Of a stretch of DNA of 64,000 bases, positions 37,601 through 46,132 are shown piece by piece. The stretch covers positions 62,001 through 126,000 of the forward strand of contig NZ_CALSOW010000003.1 of assembly GCF_943788075.1 (NCBI RefSeq). Reading direction: 5' to 3'. A program made the position numbers and the translations under genes. How positions within the stretch are numbered: the stretch's first letter is position 1; each line of letters begins with the position of its first letter. The notes beneath the pieces were generated by a model. That model was not told the origin of the DNA. It saw only the letters and a list, made by a program, of their open reading frames with translations, and made no database searches. Source of the DNA: an uncultured Candidatus Pelagibacter sp. (GTDB taxonomy: Bacteria > Pseudomonadota > Alphaproteobacteria > Pelagibacterales > Pelagibacteraceae).

Positions 37601-39034
37601 GAAACTTATAATGCAATTACCAATAAAGAAAGTGGTACTACGAATATTTGTGATAGCACAGGTACAACTTCTTGTTACAAAGGAAAAAAATGGACTTTAG
37701 TTGGAGATACAATTAACAAAACAAATCTAACAATCCTAGCAGATGGAATAGATGTTACAGCAAGTACAAATCTACAAAACTTAGATGGAAATACAATTTT
37801 TACTTTTTCTAAAGATTATCTTTTTGATACACTTGGAGAATCTAAAATAAGTCCAATTCCAAATTCTACTATCAGTATAATCCAAATTGGTGATATAGCT
37901 GCAGGAGGAGGAGATTTTGATTACCGATATTTAGGTGAAACATGGTCATCCCCTAGAGTAATTAGGATACCGAATAAAGGCAGAGGGGATAATGATATTC
38001 TAGATGATGAGTACGTTGCAGTTATGTCTGGTGGTTATGGTTATCCATATCCAAAAATTGGATCTAATGTTTATATAATTGACTGGTTGACAGGAAAAGT
38101 AAAAAAGAGAATAGATATAGAAGATACTCCAAATGATATTGTAAACTCCTTACCATCAACACCAGTAGTAATTAACGCAAGAAATTCAGGTGAAGCTGAA
38201 TATATAGGTGCTTTAGTCTATTTATCGGATTTAGAGGGCAAGATTACTAAAATTAATTTAACTAATATGGAATATGAGCATGCTTATGATCCAACAAGTG
38301 ACTCATTATCATCTAAATCTCTACCAATTGATTTATATGATCAAACTACTTTAATTAACCTTGAAGCCAGTAGATTATTCAATAATAGATTCATGTATCA
38401 TTCTTTAGAGGCTGGAATTGGCACAAAATATAAAAAACTTTGGCTGTATGGAGGAACAGGAGACTATTTAAATCTTAATGATGTAATGGTTAATCCCGCA
38501 TCTGTTGACAACTTAATGTTTGGAATTAAAGATGTGCACTTTCCTTTCTTTGGTCATGTTAATGATGTAGCAACAGCAGATAAATTAACAAACTGCAAAG
38601 ATACCACATCTGATAGTACAGGTGCAAACTGTCCTGAAAATGCAGATCTTGGTTGGTATATAAAATTAACAGATCAAAAAAAGGTTGTAGCTGAACCATC
38701 ACTTGCAGATGGTACTGTCTACTATCCAATTTATAAACCAAGTAGTAAAAATAATTTATCTTGTGGTTCGGGTGATGCATTTATTTGTGCAGCTGATGCA
38801 GAATGTGGAACAAATATTTCAAGCAGGTTTCCAGGTAATCCAAACAAACATAAAGGAGAGGAATGTTATTTTGTTGGAACGGGTGTTTTATCTAAATTAG
38901 TTATTCATGGATCAAAAATTTATGCAAATATTACAGAAAAATCAGAAAATCCAAATAAAGATGACCTTGTAGTCATAGAGTCGTTAAGCAGTGGAGTTAA
39001 TAAATATAGAAGTAGTTGGAGAGAAAATTTTTAA
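34649..39034 (+). CDS. pilY1: PilY1-type pilus tip adhesin, copy 2 (intact)
   Basis: A 1461-aa secreted protein. The signal peptide (about residues 1-21) is followed by KSLPPGSGNS and the first VWA strand with the MIDAS motif LFLVDKSNSM. About 330 residues of beta-propeller-like repeats then interrupt the VWA domain (for example YPRGIDIGNGNAADQNLIYV). It resumes with ITGAKDAIKSVLSDSSILTQ and AIILIGDGEW. The PilY1 C-terminal propeller (about 700-1461) contains LINFIRGEDYFDYDGDCN, a DxDxD calcium-like loop, LHAFTTDTGEELWGFVPP and a conserved RSSWRENF end. PilY1 sits at the pilus tip with the minor pilins and controls adhesion and retraction. It ends 19 nt from the convergent pilD stop. Confidence 0.9.
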   Translation: MIYLRLLFIFLILALTNSALAKSLPPGSGNSIPANILFLVDKSNSMFEPADGLDAKNGDSMKGAPVDVVGNFNGNYFSAMTANMGINYWNPYTDKWVTADSIFGKRNGIVLNDKKGNLDYTKSIDIYGGYIYAVVDRSHTKTGSSSALMSINKNKKNENRFFTAKANSSNGTFKDSSAPKDMRNKGAATMFTGVGAMSINQNTGKLLYITKKSWTVITLNGHLSSNNWMKCSVALSTLDRLDDAIDVARIGTKDYLFSKDGVNGNLYKYELNSSGCPVGSSLFSAQKDTECGRGKGDSIVYSNGFIYTSGFNRHKICKYQDNGSTVKLIKSVGVAEGYKTDTNGNEDPYLYYPRGIDIGNGNAADQNLIYVANSERLEITVLKKDDLSFVRSFGNKGVSRITGAKDAIKSVLSDSSILTQANFGLGLWNGGSVSFNGFYKRGQPIFNAPVNPSEDAYMAVGINPLGSEQILNFLSTDFALHYGTHARGFADLANKYFNYFDPTINPHNSELDCQTTAIILIGDGEWKDDTHRYAKSKISSLFRSKKIITYSVGYGSDVVGKSVVEKRFKEIAIAGGTEGSDKQGFFVAKTPEDLKAVTNSIVREIISKTVAYSAPSISAEVLSEGELYQAKFQNRNTKEWWGTIIKTELTSDGEAHSGSLTTGDGFKWNAAKQMKNPDSRKIWTALPGTDYTSDWNNFHINNVSEIRGLFEKTGNQIQEYHSKLAVSDGRENLLRCKSQSIVRDGTNNDEDKGLINFIRGEDYFDYDGDCNLEEYRTREEKKTKTGGGIVKAYIADIYNSQLVTVGVPSARRSSEKKNEEAYFRAKNNYSAWADNNTPRREVIYAAANNGILHAFTTDTGEELWGFVPPLVIPKMPKMINPNYNQDDGGGSNPLFLLDGSITVHDTYFYHPVLKRTDWFTLLMVTYGRGGSGFTLLDVTNPFKPYHIYSVLNDPAAQKIFHASENGEISEFSYSSKRVSIADFKETYNAITNKESGTTNICDSTGTTSCYKGKKWTLVGDTINKTNLTILADGIDVTASTNLQNLDGNTIFTFSKDYLFDTLGESKISPIPNSTISIIQIGDIAAGGGDFDYRYLGETWSSPRVIRIPNKGRGDNDILDDEYVAVMSGGYGYPYPKIGSNVYIIDWLTGKVKKRIDIEDTPNDIVNSLPSTPVVINARNSGEAEYIGALVYLSDLEGKITKINLTNMEYEHAYDPTSDSLSSKSLPIDLYDQTTLINLEASRLFNNRFMYHSLEAGIGTKYKKLWLYGGTGDYLNLNDVMVNPASVDNLMFGIKDVHFPFFGHVNDVATADKLTNCKDTTSDSTGANCPENADLGWYIKLTDQKKVVAEPSLADGTVYYPIYKPSSKNNLSCGSGDAFICAADAECGTNISSRFPGNPNKHKGEECYFVGTGVLSKLVIHGSKIYANITEKSENPNKDDLVVIESLSSGVNKYRSSWRENF

Positions 39035-39053
39035 CCAAAGTTATTATAGCTAG

Positions 39054-39815
39054 TTAAAAAAACATAATCTTAAACTGTTCAATAAAAATAATATACACAA
39101 TACATCCTATAATAATAAAAGGACCAAAGGGAATTTCTGAGGTAAGTTTTTTACTTTTATTCATCAAACTTGGTGTAACTGTTATAAGTGCAACTACAGA
39201 AGAAATAAATATTACAAATGGTATTGAAATCCAGCCAAACCAAAAACCAATAACTGCTAATAATTTCGCATCCCCTAAACCCATTCCTTCTCTATTCCTT
39301 ATTACTTTGTATAAAAATATAATTGACCAAATAATTCCATATCCAAAAATTCCTCCAATCAGAGAATGAATATAATTAGGAAATAAGTCGTTTAAATTTG
39401 GATCAAATGATTTAACAAATCCTAGAAACATCATTGGAAAAGTTAAATTATCAGGAATTATATAATGTTTTAAATCTATAAAAAAAATTATAAGAAATGA
39501 TAAGCCTAAAATAATTAATAACGGTGTGGTTAAAGATATTCCATACAAAGTATAAATTATCAAAAAAATAAAAGCACTTATGGTCTCTACAAGTGGATAT
39601 TGAAATGAAATTTTTTTCTTACATTTTCTACATTTTCCTTGAATGAATAAATAAGATAAAACTGGGATATTATCGTACCAATTAATTTGTTTTTTACATT
39701 TAGGACAATAAGATCTGCCAGATACCACTCCTTTTTCAAGAGGCAATCTATAAATGCAGACATTAGCAAAACTGCCCCAAAGAGCTCCAATTACAATAAT
39801 AAATATGAGATCCAC
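39054..39815 (-). CDS. pilD: Prepilin peptidase PilD
   Basis: Integral membrane aspartyl protease, 253 aa, that cuts the leaders from the pilins in this locus. The N-terminal domain has the two CxxC pairs (YCPKCKK and GKCRKCKKK) flanking NWYDNIPVLSYL. The catalytic aspartates are in FIDLKHYIIPDNLTFP and the GxGD motif GMGLGDAKLLAV. About eight membrane helices are visible. It is transcribed toward pilY1 copy 2 and away from the GAF-PP2C gene. Confidence 0.93.
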   Translation of the reverse strand: MDLIFIIVIGALWGSFANVCIYRLPLEKGVVSGRSYCPKCKKQINWYDNIPVLSYLFIQGKCRKCKKKISFQYPLVETISAFIFLIIYTLYGISLTTPLLIILGLSFLIIFFIDLKHYIIPDNLTFPMMFLGFVKSFDPNLNDLFPNYIHSLIGGIFGYGIIWSIIFLYKVIRNREGMGLGDAKLLAVIGFWFGWISIPFVIFISSVVALITVTPSLMNKSKKLTSEIPFGPFIIIGCIVYIIFIEQFKIMFF

Positions 39816-39944
39816 TGAAATTTTTTTAATTATATTTTAAATTGACTTGATAATTCAACAAAACCATCTATTAAAAATTGAACAATCACAACTGCGTCAT
39901 GCAAATGAATATATAAGTTTGGTGAATATAATATAATTTCCATG

Positions 39945-39962
39945 TTTGATAAATTTATCAAA
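39945..39962. promoter_or_regulatory. 18-bp perfect palindrome upstream of the GAF-PP2C gene
   Basis: TTTGATAAATTTATCAAA is a perfect palindrome centred 36 nt upstream of the start at 39989, in a 173-nt divergent gap with pilD. It has the form of a dimeric repressor or activator site. An AT-rich genome gives such palindromes by chance more often than usual, so this is a candidate only. Confidence 0.3.
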
Positions 39963-39988
39963 AAGAGGTTAAAATACTAGCTAATAAA

Positions 39989-41284
39989 ATGCTTTTTTTT
40001 AAAACAAAAAAACCAGAACCATCAAATGACAGTGAAGCGTCTCAAGATAATATTGATTTACAAATAATTAATAAAATGAACCAAGAGTTTGCAGTGTCTC
40101 TTGATTTAGATGAAACTTTAAACACAGCTTTAAAGCTAATTATTGACAGATTGAATGCTCAGGCTGCAAATATTTTTTTAATCAATAATAAAACTAAAAA
40201 GTTTGAATGTATCGCATCACAAAATCAAGAACATTTAGATGAATATCAACTTGATTTAAAAGATGGAGTAATGGGAAAAGCTGTAGAGCAAAAGAAATGT
40301 ATTAGAGTTGGAGATGTTAGAAAAGATGTGCGAGAAATCGCTGAGTTTTATTTTGATCTTGATAATAAAACAAATTTTACAACTTTTTCAGTTTTATGCT
40401 CTCCTCTAGTTGCGGCCAATAATTGTATTGGAGTTATTCATTGTTTAAATAAAAAAACTAATGATAAATTATTCAAAGAAGATGATAGAAAGCTTTTAGA
40501 GCTGCTATCAACACCTGCTGCACTTGCAATTAGAAATGCAAAAATGGCTCAAGAAATGATTGAGCAAAATAAAATGCAAAAAGAAGTAGAGATTGTAGGT
40601 GAAATTCAAAAATCTCTTTTATCCTCTAATAAGAAAGAGCCTTTTCCGTTAGCTGGGATAAATATTCCTGCAAAAGTAATCTCGGGAGATTTTTATAATT
40701 TTAACGACTTGGGAGATGGCAAATATGGATTTGGTGTAGCAGATGTATCAGGTAAAGGGATAAAATCTTCTTTATTAATGTCTAAAGCTTCAAGTCTATA
40801 CAGTTGTCTAAGCAAAACTAATTTCTCTCCAGCAGAACTTCTAATACAACTTAACAACGAAATATGTGAAACAATATCAAGAGGAATGTTTGTTACAATG
40901 TTAATTGGGATATATGATAGCAATACTAAAGAATTATTACTTGCTAATGCAGGTCACGAACCTCCAATTATTTTAAATGATAAAAATGAGTTTTCAAATT
41001 TTAATGAGTCTGGGCCTCCTTTAGGGATTGTAAAAAAAACAAAATATGAGGAATATAAAATAAAATTTGAAAATTCTTCGATGTATATTTTTACAGATGG
41101 AATTACTGAAATTAAGAATCCAGAAGGAGAAGAGCTTGGTTCAGAGGGATTCCAAAATTATATCACTAAATATAAAGATAAACCTAATAATGAGAGATTA
41201 AAATTAATCATCGATAATATTATGAGCTACAAATATATACAAAAAGATGATTTAACTATTGTAGTTTTAGACTCTAAAAATTAA
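39989..41284 (+). CDS. GAF-domain PP2C phosphatase (RsbU/SpoIIE-like)
   Basis: A 431-aa cytoplasmic protein: an N-terminal GAF domain (about residues 35-185, including LCSPLVAANNCIGVIHCLNK) and a helical linker (190-215). The PP2C domain (about 225-431) has ISGDFYNF, VADVSGKGIKSSLLMSKA, LANAGHEPPI, FTDGITEI and KDDLTIVV; the metal-binding aspartates are all present. Its phosphatase domain is of the same type as those of the two Amt fusions, so it should target the same STAS protein while responding to a different signal sensed by the GAF domain. The 3' end overlaps convergent dadA by 4 nt. Confidence 0.92.
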   Translation: MLFFKTKKPEPSNDSEASQDNIDLQIINKMNQEFAVSLDLDETLNTALKLIIDRLNAQAANIFLINNKTKKFECIASQNQEHLDEYQLDLKDGVMGKAVEQKKCIRVGDVRKDVREIAEFYFDLDNKTNFTTFSVLCSPLVAANNCIGVIHCLNKKTNDKLFKEDDRKLLELLSTPAALAIRNAKMAQEMIEQNKMQKEVEIVGEIQKSLLSSNKKEPFPLAGINIPAKVISGDFYNFNDLGDGKYGFGVADVSGKGIKSSLLMSKASSLYSCLSKTNFSPAELLIQLNNEICETISRGMFVTMLIGIYDSNTKELLLANAGHEPPIILNDKNEFSNFNESGPPLGIVKKTKYEEYKIKFENSSMYIFTDGITEIKNPEGEELGSEGFQNYITKYKDKPNNERLKLIIDNIMSYKYIQKDDLTIVVLDSKN

Positions 41285-42527
41285 GAAAATCTTAGTGAGC
41301 TATAAGGTTTTAAATTAAGATTAGTATTTTCATTAGCAATCATTCCAGAAATTATTTTTCCTGAAATAGGTCCTAAGGTCCAACCTAAGTGGTGGTGACC
41401 AAAACAATAAAAAATATTTTTGTGGTTCTTAGAAGGACCCATAACCGGCAAAAAGTCAGGTAATGACGGTCTAAATCCTAACCACTCATCTTCATGTTCT
41501 GGCAAATCTCCCAACATATATTTTGCATTATTTATTAAGTTTTTAACTCTAGATTTTGACAATGGATTATCTAAACCACCAAATTCAACAGTTCCAACTA
41601 CTCTTAAGCCCTGTTCCATGGGTGTTATTCCAAAGCCTCTGTTAGAAAAAATTACAGGTCTGCTTAACATGTGATCACATCCTTTAAAATGAACATGATA
41701 ACCTCTTTCAGTATCAAGAGGTATTCTCTCATCAAGATTATCAGTTAATTTTTTTGAAAAAGCACCACAGGCAATTACCGCTTTATCAAAAATAAAACTT
41801 TGATTTTCAGTTTTAAAAACTGGTCTTTCTTCATCAAAATTAATATCTTTGATATTTACTTTGTTAAATTTTCCACCTTTTTTTAAAAATAAATCAAAAA
41901 GTTTTAAAAGAATTTTTTTTGGATTTCTTGCGTGTCTTGCATAAGGATAATAAACACCAGCATGGTAAAAAGGTTTAATATGTGGTTCAAGATCATGAAT
42001 TTCTGCTTTATTAACTAACTGCTGTTCAACACCCAGTTCATCTCTAATTTTAATTTCTAGCTCTCTACTTTTTAAATCTTGATCATTCCAAATATAAAGA
42101 ATTCCTTTATTTTCGACTAAACCTCTAAATCTATTTCATCAAATAATTCGTCATAAGCTGGTAATGCTAAATCTAAAATTTGATGCATATTTTTGGCAGT
42201 ATGCATCATTTTTTTTGTTGTTGAATTCATGATAAATTTTAAAAACCAGGGAATCATTTTTGGAACGTAGTTCCATTTTAATGCTAAAGGTCCTGAAGAG
42301 CTCAATAACATTGAAGGCACATCTGCTAAAACATCAGGACGGTTTAAAGGAACTGAGGCATAAGGTGAAAAGTGTCCAGCATTTCCATAAGAAGCAGCTT
42401 GTGCACCAGGATTATCTCTATCAAATATTGTTACATGAAATCCTTTTTTTTGTAAAAATAAAGCATTCGACACCCCTTGTATTCCAGCACCAACAATTCC
42501 AACTTTGATATTTTTATTCATGTTCAT
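41281..42527 (-). pseudogene. dadA: D-amino-acid dehydrogenase DadA with a single -1 frameshift
   Basis: FAD-dependent oxidoreductase. The first frame (42527-42117) has the dinucleotide motif VGIVGAGIQGVSNALFLQ and the substrate-domain start ASYGNAGHFSPYASVPLN, and stops after EIDLEV. One base earlier the adjacent frame is open from about 42120 as GLVENKGILYIWNDQDL. It runs without a stop to 41281, through HARNPKKILLKLFDLF, FDKAVIACGAFSK, RPVIFSNRGFGITPME and GHHHLGWTLGPISGKII. Adding one base gives about 415 aa, the normal DadA size. The gene is either recently disrupted or carries an assembly deletion near 42120-42130. If intact, it would oxidise D-amino acids to keto acids and ammonia. Confidence 0.82.
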
Positions 42528-42591
42528 TTATATAGATTAAATTACGACATTTAGAAGTGACATATTATACACAATTTATATTAGAATTATT

Positions 42592-43716
42592 TTAAGCTAT
42601 AGTTTGTTGATTGTGAACTTTAGCGCTCATTACAATCCCAAAACCAATCATTGTCGCAAGCATTGAGGATCCTCCATAAGACATTATTGGAAGTGGTGAG
42701 CCAACTATTGGTAGTAATCCTAATACCATAGATAAATTAACAGTAATGTAGATAAAAATTGCAAATGCAAAACCAAAACAAAATAGTCTTGCAAAATTAC
42801 TTCTAGAGATAGACCCTATTTGAATAATTCTTAAAATAATAATTGTATACAATAATAAAAGTCCAACTGAACCAACAAATCCAAACTCTTCTGAAAATAA
42901 AGTAAAAATAAAATCAGTATGTTTTTCTGGTAAAAAATCTAGATAGCTTTGTGTTCCTTGTAAAAAACCTTTGCCTGAAAATCCACCCGATCCTATTGCA
43001 ATTTTAGATTGAATAATTTGATAACCAGCTCCTAGAGGATCTCGATCGGGGTTTAAAAAGGTTAAAATTCTTAACTTTTGATAAGGCTCTAAAGAAGTAA
43101 TTATAAAAGGCAATGAAATTAAAAAAGTTATAAATGAGATAAAAAAATACTTGATTTTTACACCTCCCAGCCACAATACGATTAATCCACTTGTGACTAT
43201 TAAAATGGATGTTCCAAGATCAGGCTGAGATAGTACAAAAAATATTGGGATCAAAATCATAGATAATGCAATGGAAATACTTAAAAATGAATTTACTTTT
43301 TCAATACTTACTCGATGATAGTATTTAGCAAGACATAAAATAATTCCTATTTTCATCAATTCGGATGGCTGTAAAACTAAAAAATACAAATCAATCCATC
43401 GTTGTGACCCAGACACTTTTAATCCATAAATGGAAACCCAAACCAGTAATAGAATAATTGCTCCATATAAAAAATAAGAACACAAATGCCAGAATTTTAT
43501 ATTAAAAAAAGAAATCACTATCATCAAAATAAAAAAAGTGACTAATTTAATTAAATGACTTTTAGAGTGATAAAGAAATTCACCTCCATCAGTAGAATAC
43601 ATTATAAAAAAACTTAATGTTGATAATGCAAGGATGCAAATTAATAAAATATAATCCAAATTTTTAATTTTTTGAAAAAAACTTTGGTCTGAATTTAATC
43701 GTCTATAATGATACAT
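42592..43716 (-). CDS. rodA: Rod-shape peptidoglycan polymerase RodA
   Basis: SEDS-family glycosyltransferase of 374 aa with about ten membrane helices. Family motifs include RWIDLYFLVLQPSELMKIG, the conserved Asp/Gly-rich loop GFLQGTQSYLDFLPEKHTDF and the C-terminal GLLPIVGSPLPIMSYGGSSM. It works with the PBP2 encoded immediately upstream (stop and start almost abutting) to build lateral cell wall. It is the last gene of mreB-mreC-mreD-mrdA-rodA. Confidence 0.95.
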   Translation of the reverse strand: MYHYRRLNSDQSFFQKIKNLDYILLICILALSTLSFFIMYSTDGGEFLYHSKSHLIKLVTFFILMIVISFFNIKFWHLCSYFLYGAIILLLVWVSIYGLKVSGSQRWIDLYFLVLQPSELMKIGIILCLAKYYHRVSIEKVNSFLSISIALSMILIPIFFVLSQPDLGTSILIVTSGLIVLWLGGVKIKYFFISFITFLISLPFIITSLEPYQKLRILTFLNPDRDPLGAGYQIIQSKIAIGSGGFSGKGFLQGTQSYLDFLPEKHTDFIFTLFSEEFGFVGSVGLLLLYTIIILRIIQIGSISRSNFARLFCFGFAFAIFIYITVNLSMVLGLLPIVGSPLPIMSYGGSSMLATMIGFGIVMSAKVHNQQTIA

Positions 43717-45648
43717 CTAAATACTAAATTCTTTAAAATCTGCTAGTTTTTTTCTATATTGGTGTCGATCAACTATTAACTTAAACAATTCAGTTGCCAT
43801 TGGTGCTGCTGCCGCACTACCTGAGCCACCATGTTCGACAATGATACTTAATGCATATCTTGGTTTTCTATATGGTCCATATGCAACATATAAAGCATGA
43901 TCTCTTTCCTCATAAGGTATTTGAAAAGTTTTAAGATCAAGTTCTCTTTCTCTTTTACTAATTCGTTTTACTTGAGCAGTTCCAGTTTTGCCAGCAAACT
44001 GATATTTTGGATCATCTATTCTGGACCTATAAGAAGTTCCCATTAATTCATTAGTTGAACTAAACATTGCTTCTTGAACTATTCTAATATTTTTTTGATC
44101 ATCATATAATGGCTCGTAAAAATCATTTGATTTACTATCTTGCATGGCCTTTTTAACTTGTTCAGATGTTAATTGATTATCATCTGTTAAAATTTTAGGT
44201 TGAATTTTATAACCACCATTTGCAATTTGTGCTGTCATTAAACAAAGTTGGATAGGCGTTGTTTGAGTATATCCTTGTCCAATTCCTGTAATTAAGGTTT
44301 CACCTAACACCCAGCCTTTGCCAAGTTTATTTATTTTCCATTTAGTATCTGGAAACTGTCCTGCTTTTTCATTTTCAAAATATTCACCAAGAACTTTTTT
44401 TCCTAAACCAAATTTATCAGCAGTAACTTTTAATCGATCTACACCAAGTATTCTTGCGACTTCATAAAAATAAGTATCACAAGATTGTTTCATTGCATTA
44501 TTTAAACTAACGTATCCATGTCCTTTTTCTTTCCAACAGTGAAATGTTTGGCCATGAAGTTCCATTTTGCCTTTACATTGAACTTTAAATTTAGAGTCAA
44601 TAATTCCATTTTCTAAAGCTGACAAAGCAACAATTGGTTTAATGGTTGATCCTGGAGAATAAAGTCCAGAAAGGGTTTTATTAATTAACGGCTTTAATGG
44701 ATTGTTTCTAATTAATTGCCACTCATCTTTACTTATACCAAATAAAAATGAATTTGGGTTATAGGATGGAGAAGAGTACATAGCAATCACCTCACCTGTA
44801 TAAATATCCATTACACTTATTGATCCAGCTTTTCCTTCTAATAGTTTAGCAGATAATTTTTGAACTTCTGTATCAAGTGTTATCCTTATTTTTGAACCTT
44901 GTTTACCTTTTTGATATTCAAGTTGGTTAATTCTTTTGCCATAAGCGTTTACTTCGTATCTTTGAATATCATTTACTCCAATTAAGTCATTTTCTAAGGT
45001 CTTCTCTAGTCCTAACTTGCCAACTTTTATTCCTGGAACAAATTTTTCTTGAATAATTTCATTTGACAAAATATCGTCTTCATTAGGTTGACTGACATAT
45101 CCTAGTACATGAGTATAAATATCACTAAACGGGTAATCTCTAGAAATAGTCATGACAGGTTTGACCCCTGCTAATTCATATAAATAATTATTAATTTTAG
45201 AAAATTGATCCCAAGTTAAATTTTCTGAAACAATTAAACTTTCCCAAGGTTTTAATTGTTTTCTTTCTTTTTTAATCTTTTCAATTCTTTTTATACTTAG
45301 ATTTAAAATAACTTTTAATCTTGAGAGTAGATAATTAAAGTTTTCTACTTGCTCAGGAATAATATGTAATTGATATACTTTTAAATTTCCTGCAATTATA
45401 TTTCCAAAATAATCTGTAATGTTGCCTCTTGTAGGAGGCAGTTTCCACTCCCTTATTCTATTTTTGTCTGATAATGTTAAGTATCTTTTATTTTCATTTA
45501 TTTGAAGTGAAAATAAACGAGCAATTAATCCACCAAAAATAATTAATTTTGCAGTACCAATGATGAACATTCGTCTGTTTATGATGTCTGATTTTCTTAT
45601 TGTGAAATTTCCTTTAATCATTTTTTTGAATTTTGATCTTTTTTTCAA
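43717..45648 (-). CDS. mrdA: Penicillin-binding protein 2 (MrdA)
   Basis: Transpeptidase of the elongasome, 643 aa. It has a membrane anchor at about residues 26-45 and a dimerisation domain starting RGNITDYFGNIIAGN. The catalytic domain has the SxxK motif YSPGSTIKP (nucleophile about residue 335), the second motif QSCDTYFYE (SCD in place of SxN) and KTGTAQ. It overlaps mreD by 35 nt at the start and abuts rodA, so it is clearly operonic. Confidence 0.95.
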   Translation of the reverse strand: MKKRSKFKKMIKGNFTIRKSDIINRRMFIIGTAKLIIFGGLIARLFSLQINENKRYLTLSDKNRIREWKLPPTRGNITDYFGNIIAGNLKVYQLHIIPEQVENFNYLLSRLKVILNLSIKRIEKIKKERKQLKPWESLIVSENLTWDQFSKINNYLYELAGVKPVMTISRDYPFSDIYTHVLGYVSQPNEDDILSNEIIQEKFVPGIKVGKLGLEKTLENDLIGVNDIQRYEVNAYGKRINQLEYQKGKQGSKIRITLDTEVQKLSAKLLEGKAGSISVMDIYTGEVIAMYSSPSYNPNSFLFGISKDEWQLIRNNPLKPLINKTLSGLYSPGSTIKPIVALSALENGIIDSKFKVQCKGKMELHGQTFHCWKEKGHGYVSLNNAMKQSCDTYFYEVARILGVDRLKVTADKFGLGKKVLGEYFENEKAGQFPDTKWKINKLGKGWVLGETLITGIGQGYTQTTPIQLCLMTAQIANGGYKIQPKILTDDNQLTSEQVKKAMQDSKSNDFYEPLYDDQKNIRIVQEAMFSSTNELMGTSYRSRIDDPKYQFAGKTGTAQVKRISKRERELDLKTFQIPYEERDHALYVAYGPYRKPRYALSIIVEHGGSGSAAAAPMATELFKLIVDRHQYRKKLADFKEFSI

Positions 45649-46132
45649 TGATATTAAACAGAAATAAAAATATTGGATAAAAAATAAAAGTGAACCCTGA
45701 ATTTACTAAATATTGCATATAATTAACTTCGATTGAGAATATAAAATCTAAACCTATAACTTGAATTGAATTAATTAATAAAATTGTAAATAATAATGAT
45801 ATCCAATCATTAATAAAATTTGGTGTAATTGTTATATTTCTTAAATACGCAGTAACAGCACAGATTAATAGATAACAAAAACTACTTACACCCATTGGTA
45901 AGCCAACAACCACATCATTGACTATACCTGCTAAAAATATTGAACCATAACTTAAATATCTTGGGTTTTTTAATGTCCAATAAAAAATTAAAATATGAAC
46001 AAAGTTAAAAGAAAAAAATTCAATTTCTAGATAATTTAAATCAATTTCATTTAATACAGATGCAAATAAAAAAAATATAGGGAGATAAAACAATAGTGAT
46101 TTTATAAGATCATTTTTATTGAGTGATGACAT
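45614..46132 (-). CDS. mreD: Rod-shape-determining protein MreD
   Basis: Integral membrane protein of 172 aa with about five helices, the normal MreD size; it connects MreC to the wall synthases. Sequence is poorly conserved in this family, so the call rests on the helix pattern, a GIVNDVVVGLPMGVSSFCYL segment typical of MreD, and position between mreC and mrdA. It shares one base with mreC (start/stop overlap) and overlaps mrdA by 35 nt. Confidence 0.85.
   Translation of the reverse strand: MSSLNKNDLIKSLLFYLPIFFLFASVLNEIDLNYLEIEFFSFNFVHILIFYWTLKNPRYLSYGSIFLAGIVNDVVVGLPMGVSSFCYLLICAVTAYLRNITITPNFINDWISLLFTILLINSIQVIGLDFIFSIEVNYMQYLVNSGFTFIFYPIFLFLFNIIEKKIKIQKND

Noticed and set aside
41281-41670. 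Separate small 129-aa gene
   Set aside because: The frame is open far upstream of the Met at 41670, to about 42120, and matches the C-terminal two thirds of DadA.
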